64,000 nt of DNA, from contig JAREIK010005831.1 in NCBI GenBank assembly GCA_029783825.1, positions 51,001-115,000 on the forward strand, written 5' to 3'. The number at the start of each line of letters is the position of its first letter. Position 1 is the first letter of the stretch. This DNA comes from Sapria himalayana. Lineage: Eukaryota > Streptophyta > Magnoliopsida > Malpighiales > Rafflesiaceae. Both the position numbers and the translations under genes were made by a program. The notes below the pieces were generated by a model, which saw only the letters and a program-made list of their open reading frames with translations, ran no database searches and was not told the DNA's origin. Below, piece after piece: positions 14,756-26,650 of this stretch.

Positions 14756-16691
14756 TATGTATCTATTTGTTGATCTATTTATCTATCTATTTATCAATCA
14801 ATCTATATACCTCAACATCTATTTAACTATCTATCTAACTATCGATCTTTCTATCTGTCTATCTATCTATGTTTTTATATGTTTGTCTATGTATCTATAT
14901 ATCTATGTTTCTATCTATCTATCTGTCTATCAATCAATTTATATTTTATCTATAATTATGTTTATTTATCTAGTTATAAATATATCTATCAATCTCTCTA
15001 TTAATCAGTTTTTCAATGTGTTTAATAATCTATTTATTAATCAATCAACCTATCTATCTATCTATTTGTCTATTTATCTATCTATTTATCAATCTATGTA
15101 TTTATTAATCGATCTTTTAATTTATCTATTAATCTGTATATCTTTCTGTTTATCTATCTAACTACCTATCTATCTATTTATCATCCAATCTATTTAACTA
15201 ACTATCTATGTATTTGTCTATCTATCTCTCTATCTATTTCTCTATCTATATATCTATCGATTTGTTATTATATACACATGTCTATCTAATTGTCTATTTG
15301 TCTATCTATCTATTTGCTTATATATCTATCTATCTATCCATCTGTCTGTCTACCTACTTATCTATGTATATGTCTATCTATCAGCCTATCTATATGTCTA
15401 TCTATATGTCTATCTATTTGTCGGTCTATCTCTCTATCTTATTGTCAATATATTTGTCTGTCTATAAATCTTTCTATCAATATGTTTATCTATCTTTATA
15501 TATATTTTTCTATCTATTTTTCTATATATCTTTCTATCTGTATGTCTGTCTATCAATATGTCTATATATCAATCTATCTAATTATCTATCTATCAGTCTA
15601 TCTCTATGTCTATCTATCTATTTATTAATCTATCTATTTGTCTAACTATATATCTATCTATCTATCCATCAATTTATTATTCTATTATCCATCTATCTTT
15701 GCATCAATCTGTCTGATTATTTATATAACTATCTATCCATCTAACTATCCATCTTTCAATCAATCAATCAATCTTTCTATCCGTCTATATATATTTTTAA
15801 CTATCTAGTTTCTATCTATTTTTTATCTGTCTGTATATTAGTCTCTCTATCTATCTTTCTATCCATGTACGTTTCTATCATTCTATCTTATTGTTTATCT
15901 ATCAGACTATTTATCTATCTATTTGTCTATATATATATATACATACATATGTCTATCTTTCTTTCTATCTATTTGACTTTATTATCTATTTATCTACCTA
16001 TCTATCAATTTTTCTATATATATATATATATCTTTTTATCTATCTGTCTATCTATTTTTTATCTATCTGCCTATCTTTGTATCTACATATCTATCTACAA
16101 TCTATTTATATATCTGTCTGTCTTTTAGTCTATATATCTATCTTTCTATCTATCTTTCTATCTATCTATATATTTATCTATCCAAGTAACTATTTATATT
16201 TATGTATGTCTATCTATTTATCTATATATCTATCTATTTGTCTATCTATTTATCTATCTAAAAAATTTATCTGTCTGTCTGTCTATATTTCTTTCTATCT
16301 ATCTGCCTATCTATTTTTCTATCTTTTTATCTGTTTATCTATCTATTTGTCTATGTTTCTATCTACCTATTTATCTTTCTATCTATCTATCTATATATCT
16401 ATCTTTCTATCTATTTATTTATCTACATATCAATCTATCTATCCATCAATTTATAAATCTATCTTTTTATCTATCTATCTATATTTAGTCTTTCTGTCTT
16501 TCTGTCTATCTATCTATGTATATATCTATCTATCTATGTTTCTAATAATCAATCTTTTTATATTTGTATCTATCTATATATTTATCTAATAATCTATCTA
16601 TATTTCTATTTGTCTCTATATCTATCTACATATCTATATTTATATATTTACTATTTATCTTTCTTTTTATCTATCTATATGTATATCTTTC

Positions 16692-16733
<42 letters not shown>

Positions 16734-16776
16734 CAATCTTTTTGTCTATATATATATATATATATATCTATCTATC

Positions 16777-16793
16777 TATTTATCTATCTCTCT
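16777..16793. repeat. Target-site duplication of LINE copy 1 (3' side of the element)
   Basis: The 17 bases TATTTATCTATCTCTCT are identical to 20937-20953 on the other side of the element. They abut the T-rich plus-strand end that corresponds to the A-rich 3' tail of the minus-strand LINE. The sequence is low-complexity, so its position exactly at both element edges is the main support. Confidence 0.82.
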
Positions 16794-17972
16794 CTTTTTT
16801 TTAAAGGTTTGTTTTATTATTATTATGCCCTCTCTTTTGGCGGAGGAATACCATTTGTACAAACTAATACTACCCTTTTTCCCTTTTACACCCATTCTCA
16901 AAAGAAATAAAGAACTAACTCTATGAAATCATGCTTTTAACTCTCTTCATTTAAGTATGCTATAAGTAAGCTCTTTGCTTTTTGTGTATCATAAGTAACT
17001 TCAATGTGATTCTTTGATGTTTTTTTTATTGCCTCTTATGCTGTCCCTTATGCTGCCCTTTAAGATTTTCTGTTATTGCTTCTCTTGGAGCCTCCAATAA
17101 TTCATCTTTAGCTATCCCCGAGTCTCTTAAGTTGTCTTACTAACCTCTTAAAGTCCTCCATTTCCTGTCTTCTGGAAATAGAAGTAACCCTCCCTCTCTC
17201 CCGATTATTGGATAAGAACAAAAGGAAAAACAGTAAATATACGAAAAAAAGAGAGAACAGTCCTCCATTTCATGTCTTAAGCTGTCTTTCAGCACCTCAA
17301 AGTGCCAAAGCCTCTGTCTTTCCCACTACCGGTATTGGATTGTCTGCGATATTTCCTGCAAAACAGTGAATATACGAAAAAAAGAAAAACCCCCCTCTAT
17401 ACTTAACAAACAGCCCAACAAAGCCTCTGTCTTAAGCTGTCTGTGATATTTTCTGCCCAACAAACATCCATATAGATGAAGCTAGCCAGAAAAAACACCC
17501 CTAGGACCCCTTTCCATTTTCAATGCTTTTTGGGACTCAGCGACACAAAATTTTAGCTAAAGAAATAGGCCTCAATAATCAATTTATAGTCCCCCTCAGG
17601 ACCGGGGTGACCCTTATCTGAATATCTGCAGCAAAACCAAACCCCAAGCAAAAAAAGGAATAGCAACACAAGATTTTAGCTAAGGAATCAACTTAAATGG
17701 ATCAGCAATAAGGAAACCAATACCTTGCACTATTACCTTGCCCTATTTCCTTATCCTATTACAGCAGCAAGAGCAGCAGAACAAGGAATAGCAGAAATTA
17801 TACTTATTAAGTTTAACTGTAACTTTTTATATAACAGTGTTTATATAGCAGCGTAAAAGTCAGAATAGATATTATGATATTATATTAGCAATAGTCAAGA
17901 TAGATATTGTAAAATACTCATTATTCCCACCCAATCCATCAAAAAGTTGAGGCTTTGTTATATCTTCTTGGT
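16794..17972 (-). other. 3' UTR of LINE copy 1
   Basis: No significant reading frame between the RNase H stop codon and the A-rich tail. It contains internal repeats: CAGTAAATATACGAAAAAAAG near 17231 recurs with one change near 17364, and CCTCCATTT blocks lie near 17155 and 17262. The first 40-50 bases after the stop align with the other copy, but most of the UTR does not. The last 30 or so bases (in element sense AATAATAATAAAAC, then CCTTTAAAAAAAAG) resemble the end of copy 2. Confidence 0.8.
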
Positions 17973-18980
17973 CTATTTATTTATTCTAAAATAAGGAAAA
18001 CCCATTTTATCAAAACATGTTATTCCCTTTAGTTTGTTTGGCATGAGTTTCTCATTAAATTCTATATCTCCTCTGGTGGTACCTATTTTAGATAGATTAT
18101 CCGCTAGATAGTTCGCTTCTCTGTATATATGTATTATTGAGGCCTTCAGTTCGTCCATAAGACCAAGAATTACTTCTAGTTCCTCTTCATTCCTCCATAA
18201 TATTTTCTTATTGATTACTGTATCAACTAGTAATTTTGAGTCTACCTGTACTTCAATGTTTTTAAAGTTAAGCTGCTTGCATATCTCTAACCCTGATTTT
18301 AATGCTCTGATTTTAGATTCTAATGCCGAAGAGGCTCCACTAGATCTGGTGAAAGCTCTCTGTACTATCCCTGTATGATCTCTTATTACCCCGCCTCCTC
18401 CTGCTATTCCAATTTCCCTGCTAAAACTCTCATCCGTATTAAGTGAGAGTTTACCAACCGGTGGAGCATTCCACTGTATGCATTTAGCCCTTTGCTGATT
18501 TAAAACTTTATATGTGAGATCCCATTCTTTCTCAAGCTTCTTTTCTTGTTTCATTTCCTGAATAACTATCGGTTTTATTAGTGATATATTACATATCTCC
18601 TTTCTAATATCTTTTATAATTTCTGTTAAATTCATCGTTATATTTTCGAATTTACTTTTGTTTCGAGATTTCCATATGCACCAAATAATTAGATGCGGCA
18701 GTTTTTGGTTGAGCCATTTCCTGGTGGGGCTTTTCATTTTCTCCTTTTCCCATTTTTGAACTTTATCTATTAATCCATCATCTATTTTACATATTCTTTT
18801 TTCCCCTTCCATTTCTTTCCATATTTCTGCTGCGATGGGACCATTAGAAAGCAAATGATCAGTGGTTTCAACCGCTTGTAAACAGCATTCACATCTTGAT
18901 GCGATGTTTATACCTTTCTTTTGTATATTTCTATCTACCGGTATAGCATTCATTAAAGCCTTCCATGTGAAGGAGCGCAT
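17973..18980 (-). pseudogene. LINE copy 1 ORF2 C-terminal part: zf-RVT and RNase H
   Basis: The 335-codon open frame starts inside ORF2 because a frameshift and a stop separate it from the RT. The N-terminal 60 residues match the plant zf-RVT module (FTWKALMNAIP, then RCECC at 29-33 and TTDHLL at 39-44). From about residue 175 there is an RNase H fold: D183 in LNTDES, E221 in the helix, D247 in QVDSKL and D294 in REANYLADNLS supply the four acidic positions. The usual DGS after the first aspartate is DES here. RNase H in such LINEs would remove RNA from the RNA:DNA hybrid. The methionine shown is not a real start. The frame ends about 1.18 kb before the element's 3' end. Confidence 0.88.
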
Positions 18981-20887
18981 TTTTTGCGGTATGTTTTCTT
19001 GTCATACCCATTTAAATAGAGTTTGAGCCGGTTTTTTTTTCTGACCAAGTCTTTTGCCGACTTGAGGGAAAAGTTTCCTTGTGGTGTTAACATCCATTTC
19101 CAGCCGCTCCTCTTTTGTATAGAGTGTGAGTCCACTATTTCTTTTTGTTTTTCCATTGACTTCCAACTGTTCGAGACTTTCTTAGTGGTCTTATTCTTGT
19201 TATCTAAATATCTTGCCCGCATATATTTAGCCCACAGACTTTCACATTCTTTAAGTCTCCACCAGCTTTTATAGTCCCAGGCAGCTGCCGAGTCCTGGAG
19301 GCTCATTAGACCTAATCCTGCTTCCTCTTTCGGGTAACAGATACTTTTCCAGTCCTTCCAATGTAGTTTATTTCTGCCTTGTTTTTTACCCCATAAGAAG
19401 TTGGCCATTTCTGATTCGAGTTTTTTAATAAATTTCTTAGGGGGGTGTATCACTGATAATATGGGCGTAAGCGTGCTTTGTAATACATGTGACAGCAGTG
19501 TTATTCTTCCCCCAAAACCCAGTAACTCTTCTTTCCATCCTGCTATTTTCTTTCTTAGTTTATCCTGAAAGTAACTTAGATATTCTTCTTTCAACCTCCC
19601 CTCATATATCGGACAACCTAAATACATTAATGCCCCTTTTATTTCTGCAAATCCCGTAATCCTTTTTATTTTATCTACTAACTTTAATTTTGCATTTTTA
19701 GCAAGCATGAACTGACATTTGCTTTTATTAACCATTTGACCTGTCTCTTTTTCAAAAATTTGGAGAAGATCCATAAGATTCATTAAAGACTTCATGCTAG
19801 CATTTGTAAATATTATAAGGTCATCTGCATAAGCTAAACAACCTATTCTGGGTGTATTCCTTGGTTGTCTGAATGACAATATTTTACCTTCAGATATTTT
19901 CTTATTCAAGTTACGTATTAGCAATTCTAGATAGATATCGAAAAGAAGAGGGGATAACGGACCCCATTGCCTTAAACTTTTATTTGGTTTAAATTCCTCA
20001 CTTAACTTACCATTTACCAGGACTCTTACCCAAGTACTTGATATACATCTAAATATTAGATCTATGGTTAGCTCTGAAAAGCCGAACCTTCTTAACACAA
20101 AGCAAAGGGTATCCCATTCTACTCTATCGAAGGCTTTCGATAGATCTAATTTAACCACTAAGTTTTTTCCTCTAGACTTACTTCCTATCTCTTTCATCAT
20201 TTCAGATGCAATCTTTATATTTTTTATCATTAATCTATTTTTAACAAAACTCGTTTGTTCATGAGATATTATTGAAGGTAAAATTAAGCTCAGCCTATTT
20301 TGTAATATTTTTGCCAATATTTTATAAATAGCATTGCATAAGCTTATTGGTCTATAATCCTTACATTTCTGTGGTAATTCTTTTTTTGGAATTAATACTA
20401 TAAAAGATTTTGCCCATGCTTTTGGGATTTCCGCCCCTACAAAAAAACTTGCAATTGCAGGAACTAGCTCGGTTTTAATCGTATCCCAGTTTACCTGAAA
20501 GAAATAATTGTTCCAACCATCAGGTCCTGCTGCACTATCTTTATCCAGACTAAACACAGCCTCTTTAACTTCTGGTTCTTCTGGGACCAATTCCATTGAT
20601 TGATTTTGAACTTCCGTAATGGTCACCCTAATCACTTGCATTAGAGAATTATCTGTCCTACTTGACTGACTACATAATTGATTTTCAAAAAATTTTTTAA
20701 AAAGAGCTCTTATTTCCTTTTCATTTTCTACCCATTCTCCTTCTTCGTTTATTAGACCTTTAATTTTATTTTTTTGAGATTTTATTTTAGACATACTATA
20801 AAAAAATTTGGTATTACGATCCCCATCTTTTAACCATTTTATTTTTGCTCGTTGTTTCCAGTAAATTTCTTCCATGTGTAGTTTCAA
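18953..20887 (-). pseudogene. LINE copy 1 ORF2 reverse transcriptase part (broken)
   Basis: The 644-codon frame covers the pre-RT linker (IYWKQRAKIKWLKDGDRNTKFFY at the start), the RT domain and the thumb/connection. Motifs: DYRPISL near 177, catalytic Asp in VVKLDLSKAFD (D248), and YADD at 353-356. The conserved RQGDPLSP motif reads RQWGPLSP (306-313), a damaging change. The frame is lost in an A run at plus positions 19032-19040, which is one base shorter in effect than in copy 2; in the correct frame TGG has become TGA at 19002-19004. The last 30 or so residues here are therefore out of frame. The first methionine is inside the element and is not the native start; the real ORF2 begins with an endonuclease that this copy lacks. 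Confidence 0.92.
20864..20885 (-). repeat. 5'-end microduplication of LINE copy 1, inner unit
   Basis: This 22-bp stretch is normal ORF2 sequence, matching the same place in copy 2. It recurs 49 bp further upstream in the element at 20913-20934 with one mismatch. Confidence 0.85.
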
Positions 20888-20912
20888 TCTCAGTTCTCCT
20901 TTAGCCTTACTT

Positions 20913-20934
20913 AATTTCTTCCATGTGAAGTTTC
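20913..20934 (-). repeat. 5'-end microduplication of LINE copy 1, outer unit
   Basis: An extra copy of the 20864-20885 stretch sits at the very 5' tip of the inserted LINE, two bases from the TSD. Copy 2 has different sequence at this position, so the unit was probably added during insertion, by template jumping or microhomology repair at the 5' junction. Confidence 0.82.
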
Positions 20935-20936
20935 AT

Positions 20937-20953
20937 TATTTATCTATCTCTCT
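20937..20953. repeat. Target-site duplication of LINE copy 1 (5' side of the element)
   Basis: Identical over 17 bases to 16777-16793. The match stops on both sides (T versus C outside each end), which fixes the length. Confidence 0.82.
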
Positions 20954-23219
20954 TTCTATCTATCCATTTATCTATCAGTCTATCTATAAGTATATTTATC
21001 CGTCTATCTATCCATATATCTATTTGTTTATTTATCCATTTATCTATTCATCTATCTATCCATCTATATAAACGTCTATCTAAATATCCATCTATGTATC
21101 TATCTATCAATCCAACCATCTATCTATCTATCAATACATCTATCTATCAATCTATCCATCCTTCTATTCACCTATATATCTATATTCATCCATCTATCTA
21201 TCCATCTATCTATCTATCTATCTGTCTGTCTGTCTATGTATACATCTATCTATCAATTTATCTTTTTATCAATTTATCTATCTATCTATCTATCTATCCT
21301 TCTATCTATCCATAAATTAATTCATATATCTATATGTCTATCTATACATCTATCTAACATCTATCTATATGACTATCTATCAATCTATCTATACATCTTT
21401 CTATCCATCTATCTTTCAGTCTATAAATTGATTTATCTATCCGTCTATCTATATGCCTATCTATATGCTTTTATATCTATGTTTCTAACTATTTATATAT
21501 TTATATGTATATCTACTTATATTTCTCTTTTTATCATAATTTCTATTTGTTTATCAATCTATCTATCTATATACGTGTCTCTCTGTCTATCTATCTATCT
21601 ATCTGTCTAATTATTTATCAGTTTAACTATTTATATATAATTTTTGTTTATCTATCTGTCTATCTATCTACTTGTCTATCTATCTTACTTGTCTATCTAT
21701 CATTCTATAATTTTTGTATGTTAACCTATCTTTCTATCTATTTGTCTGTATATTTATCTATGTCTATCTATCTTTCTATCTATATGTTTATCTATATTTC
21801 TATCTATATGTCTGTCAATCTGTCTATCTCTTTCTCTATTTATCTGTCTGTCTATCAATCTATCTATCTATCTATCTGATTGTCTATATATCTATCTATC
21901 TATTTGTAATTTTATTAGTCTTTATCTTTATTTGTCTATTTTTCTATCTTTCTATCTATTTATTTGTCTAACTAATTGTCTGTCTATCTATCTATCAGAC
22001 TATCTATCTGTCTGGCTATCTATCTGTCTGGCTATCTATCTATACATGCACATGTCTATTTATCTAACTATAAGCATATTTGTCTCTTTGTGTATTTGTT
22101 TGTCAATCTATATGTCTATCTGTCTATGTGTATATCTAACTATCTATATATATGTATATCTATTTGTCTATATATTTTTTTCTATCTGTCTATCTTTTTA
22201 TATGTGAATTTGTCTACTTTTGATATGCTATATGTATGTATATCTACCTATCTAACTATCTGTATATCTATAAATTTATCTATTAATCTACATATCTATT
22301 TATCTATCTATCTATCTATCTGTCAATCTATATGTTTATGTGTCTATCTATATGTCTATTAATCTATCTATCTATCTGTCAATCTATTTGTTTAATTATC
22401 TATCTTTCTATGTGTCTATTTAAATTAAAGTCTATCAATCTAACTATCTATCTATCTTTTTGTCTATCAATCAATCAATCTTTCTATCTATCTTGGTGTC
22501 TATTTTTCGGTCTATCTATATGTTTATCTATCTTTCTAACTATCTATTTATCGAGTATCTATCAATATGTCTATTTATTTGTCTATCGATATGTGTAATT
22601 TATATTCTATCTATGTATCAAATCATCTATCTGTCTGTCTATCTATCTATCTATCAATATGTCTATCTATTTGTCTTTATATCTATCTATGTATATATCT
22701 ATCTGTCTATTAATCTATAGTTTTATGTATCTGTCTACTTATATCTCTATTTATCTATCTATTTGTATACTTAATTTTCTATCTGTATGTCTATCTATCT
22801 TTCTAATTATATATCTATGTAATTATCTATCTATCTATATATTTGTTTATCTATATACATCTATCTATCCATCTATCTATCAATCTATCCATCTATCCAT
22901 CTATCTATCCATCTATCTATCTACCTATCTATCCAACATTTTATTCATCTATCTATCTATCCATCTATCTATCAGTCTCTCTATCCATCATATATCCATC
23001 TATCAATCAGTATTTTTCTTTATGTTTCTATTTGTTTGTTTATTTCTCTATCTATTTGTTTGTTTATCAATCTATCAATCTATCTATCTATATGTCCATC
23101 AATCTATCAATCTTTCTATATATCAACTTGTCTTTCTATCTATCTGTCTATCTATCTGTTTATCTTACTATCTATCTCTCTATATTACTATCTATATATA
23201 GTCAATATATCTAACTATA

Positions 23220-23226
<7 letters not shown>

Positions 23227-23266
<40 letters not shown>
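23227..23266. repeat. (TA)n tract
   Basis: About 40 bp of uninterrupted alternating A and T inside the TATC array. Confidence 0.95.
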
Positions 23267-23270
<4 letters not shown>

Positions 23271-24678
23271 ATCTATCTATCTAGCAATCTATCTATCTAT
23301 CTATCTTACTTTCTTTCTTTCAATCAATCAATCAATCTATCTATCTATCTATCGGTCTATTATTCTATTTGTATATGTGTTTGTATATCTTTCTATATAT
23401 CTATATGTCTATCTTTATGTATAACTATTTGTCTATTTTTTTGTCTATTTACCTCTCTAATTATCAATCTATTAGTCTATCTAACTATCTATCAATCTAA
23501 CTATATTGTCTATTTATGTGTCTATCTAATTGTCTATAAATATATCTATATGTCAATTTATCTGTTAATCTAACTATTAGTATATCTATATGTCTATCTT
23601 TATGCATATCTATTTGTTTATTTATTTGTCTCTTTATCTCTCTAATTGTTGATCTATTAGTCTATCTAACTATCTAACTATATATCAATCTTACTATGTA
23701 TCTATTTATGTGCCTATATTTGTATATCTATTTGTCTGTGTATCTATCTATCAATCTTTCCATTTATCTATCTATCTTTATATATATATATATATCATTT
23801 GATATAGCTATCTTTTTATCTATCTCTTTATATATTTTCCAATCTTTCTCTATATCTATATGTGTATCTATCTGTCTATCTATCTATCTATCATTATATA
23901 TGTCTATCTATATATCTATATGTTTATATATCTATTTGTCTATCTATTTGTCTAGCTATCTATATTTATATATGTATATCTATTTATGTATATATCTGTA
24001 TATATATCTCTATATCAATTTGTTTTTCTAACTATATATATGTCTGTTTGTTTATTTATCAAGGTGTCTATCGATCTAATTATCCGTATGTCTTTAGATC
24101 AATCTATATATCTATCTATTTGTCAATCAATCAATTGATCAATCTTTTTATCTATCTATCTATTTGTCTATCTATCTATGTAAATATTTATCTAACTATT
24201 TGTGATTCTTTTTGTCTATATATCTATCTATCTCTCTATCTATTCGTCTATCTATCTATTTTTCTATATATCTATCTATCTGTTGATCTATCAATCGATC
24301 TATTAATCTATCTATATTTCTATCTATCTATCTATCTTTGACTTTCAATTTGTCTAACTATTTTTTTATCTATTTGCCTATTTATTTATATATATTTCGG
24401 TCTATCTATTTATTTATCTATCTATTTATCTATTTATCTATGTATATATCTATCTATCTATCTCTCTCTCTCTCTCTATCTATCTATCTGTCTATCATTT
24501 TGTCTATCTATTTGTCTATCTATCTGTCTAACTATTTATCTATCTATCTATATATCTATTTATCTATTTGTATGTCTATATATCTTTCAATATATCGATA
24601 TATTTTTCTATCTATATGTTTATCTATCTATCTATATATCTATCTATTTATCTATCTGACTATCTATTTGTCTATCTG

Positions 24679-24723
<45 letters not shown>

Positions 24724-25680
24724 ATCTATCTTTCTATCTATATGTTTGTATATGTATCTATCTATATGTCTATCTATCTATCTATCTTATTTATCTGTCT
24801 ATCTTTTTATCTATATATCTATATATCTATTTGTTTATCTATATGTCAATCTACTTGTCTATCTAATTATCTATCTATCTACCAATCTATTTATCGGACT
24901 ATCTATATGTCTATCTAACTATCTATCAATATATTTATTTATCTATATATCTATATGTCTATATATCTATATATCTATATATCTATCTATATGTTTGTCT
25001 ATCTATCTATCTATCTATATGTCTATCAATCTGTCTATTTATCTATCTATTTGTATATCTATCTATTTGTATATCTATCTGTCTATCTATCTGTCTATTT
25101 TTCATCTATATGTCTATCTATTTGTCTGTCTATATGTTTATCTATCTATCTATCTATATGTTTATATATTTGTCTATCTATCTATCTATCTATCTTTTTA
25201 TCTATCTAGCTTGTCTATCTATCTATCTATCTATCTTTTTGTCTATCTCTCTATCTATTTTTCAATATTTCTATCTGTTTGTCTATCTGTCTATATGTCT
25301 ATCTTTCTGTCAATCTATTCATGTATATGTTTGTTTATTTATTTATCTATATGTCTATTTATTTGTCTATATATCTATATATCTTTCTGTATGTCTATGT
25401 TTTTGTTTATCTATATGCTTATCTATCTTTCTTTCTATTTTTCTATCTATCTATATGTTTGTCTATCTGTTTGCCTATCTATTTGTCTATCTGTCTATCT
25501 ATCTATTTGTCTATCTGTCTGTCTTTTGGTTTCTCTATCTGCCTATCTATCTTTCTATCTTTCTATCTATATGTTGATCTATCTATTTATCTATGTATCT
25601 TTCTATCTATCTTTTTGTCTTTCTATATATTTATATATTTATACTCATCTTTCTATCAATCAATCTATCTATCTATCTAT

Positions 25681-25693
25681 CACTACTAAAAAA
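25681..25693 (+). repeat. CACTA 5' terminal inverted repeat (only end present)
   Basis: CACTACTAAAAAA, preceded by the array triplet TAT. Transposase of this superfamily recognises such ends and makes a 3-bp target duplication, which cannot be verified because the partner end is absent. Confidence 0.9.
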
Positions 25694-26480
25694 TATGATA
25701 ATACCAACTAAAATACCGACCAAAATATTTGGTATGTAATTACCGACCAAAAACTGACAAGTTAGCGACCAAAAAAGTGTATCAAAAAAAAAATTTTTAT
25801 CGACCAAATTTGTGACCAAAGACCGACCATAATTACCGACCAAATATTTATGGTCAGAAATCAGTCTACAGATTAGTTATCGAACATATTACCGACCATT
25901 TAACAACCTATTACTATAATTAGTCGGTACCATGTTTTTTCAAATTATTATTATCTTTGTACTTACCAACCATTTACGACCAAATATATAGGTTGGTATT
26001 TACGGACCAAATCACAACCAATTTAGAGATCCAAAAAGGCGCATCGGAGAAAAATTCTCTCGACCAATTTCCCACCCAACTATCAACAAAATATATTATG
26101 TCAGGATTATGGTCTGCAAATTAGGGGGGAAATAGCAAAAAATATTCCCGAAAGATTACCGACAATTTAACGACATAAAATATATAATCATTAAAAAAGG
26201 TCAATACAATGGTCATCCAATATATTTATAAGGTCATAATTACAGGCCAAACTATCGGCAGAATATTTAGGTCGGTAATTTCTAACCTTTTCATGACTAA
26301 ATACCCACTATAACTCTCGACCAAATGTTATTGGTCAAAAATTGGTTCCTAAATTAGGATAGAAATAGCTAATAAAAATTATAGACTAATTACCGACCAT
26401 TTAACGACAAAAAACATATTAACATTAAAATTGGTCGATAAAGTAGATTTCCACATCCTTATAAATTTTCTATCACCGAT
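25694..26480 (+). repeat. CACTA 5' subterminal repeat region
   Basis: At least fourteen copies of an ACCGACCAAA-like motif (for example near 25714, 25742, 25766, 25800, 25836, 25976, 26062, 26317 and 26392), with a few in reverse orientation (GGTCGGTAATT near 26268, TTGGTCGAT near 26430). In characterised En/Spm elements, subterminal motifs of this sort are bound by the TNPA-type protein. The motif here matches the class by arrangement; binding is inferred. Confidence 0.85.
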
Positions 26481-26650
26481 CATTTACTGATCATAATTTT
26501 GGTCAGTTATTTTATTGTTTTAATTTTTTGATTTGAAAATTATTTGATAAGTCATTTAATCCTAAATCATCGAAACTCCATCATTTTTCCGAATCAGAGC
26601 TGACTGTAAGCACGAAAACACAAAAATTTTAATCTTACTTTTGAATCCAG
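26481..26650 (+). other. Probable untranslated leader exon of the CACTA transposase gene
   Basis: The subterminal repeats stop, and a stretch ending in CCAG is followed by GTAAGT at 26651, a near-consensus splice donor. No convincing start codon lies before it, so a noncoding first exon is likely. The transcription start cannot be placed from sequence. Confidence 0.45.

Larger units (their letters stand above)
7334..16776 (-). repeat. Degenerate GATA satellite array, arm 2 (TATC on the plus strand)
   Basis: The same repeat family as arm 1 but in the opposite orientation: the plus strand now reads TATC with TGTC, TATT and TCAA variants. The change is abrupt, within a few bases around 7334. 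Several (TA)n tracts are embedded, for example near 13128-13155, 14152-14180, 14377-14411 and 16698-16730, and one short (GT)n run lies at about 8667-8680. Kb-scale duplicates occur (7440-7960 versus 9165-9690, and 10.40-10.53 versus 13.24-13.34 kb). The many open frames on the plus strand are by-products of the repeat. Confidence 0.97.
16794..20936 (-). mobile_element. 5'-truncated plant L1-type LINE (copy 1)
   Basis: A non-LTR retrotransposon inserted into the TATC array by target-primed reverse transcription, reading on the minus strand. Its 3' end is a short A-rich tail (plus-strand T run at 16795-16802) next to a 17-bp TSD. Its 5' end lies inside ORF2, upstream of the reverse transcriptase fingers; ORF1 and the endonuclease are absent, as is usual for truncated LINEs. 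It keeps a 3' UTR of about 1.18 kb, RNase H, zf-RVT and RT. Protein similarity to the full-length copy at 38591-45285 is high by eye (roughly nine in ten residues across the RT), so they are one family. The extreme 5' end shows a 22-bp microduplication. Confidence 0.95.
20937..25680 (-). repeat. Degenerate GATA satellite array, arm 2 continued (TATC on the plus strand)
   Basis: Continuation of the array interrupted by LINE copy 1, in the same orientation as 7334-16776. The first 400 bp are rich in TATCCATC variants; later parts return to TATC/TGTC/TATT mixtures. (TA)n tracts lie at about 23227-23266 and 24683-24715, and a short (TC)n run lies near 24464-24478. The long plus-strand frame ending at 25711 is repeat-derived Tyr-Leu-Ser-Ile sequence. 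The array stops exactly where the CACTA terminus begins. Confidence 0.96.

Noticed and set aside
19023..19274. Plus-strand frame of 83 codons opposite the LINE RT
   Set aside because: Antisense shadow of conserved LINE ORF2 sequence.
24338..25711. 457-codon plus-strand frame, the longest in the TATC arm, possible membrane protein
   Set aside because: Its hydrophobic Leu/Ile/Tyr pattern is the translation of the tetranucleotide; it runs off the repeat into the CACTA terminus and stops within 30 bp.
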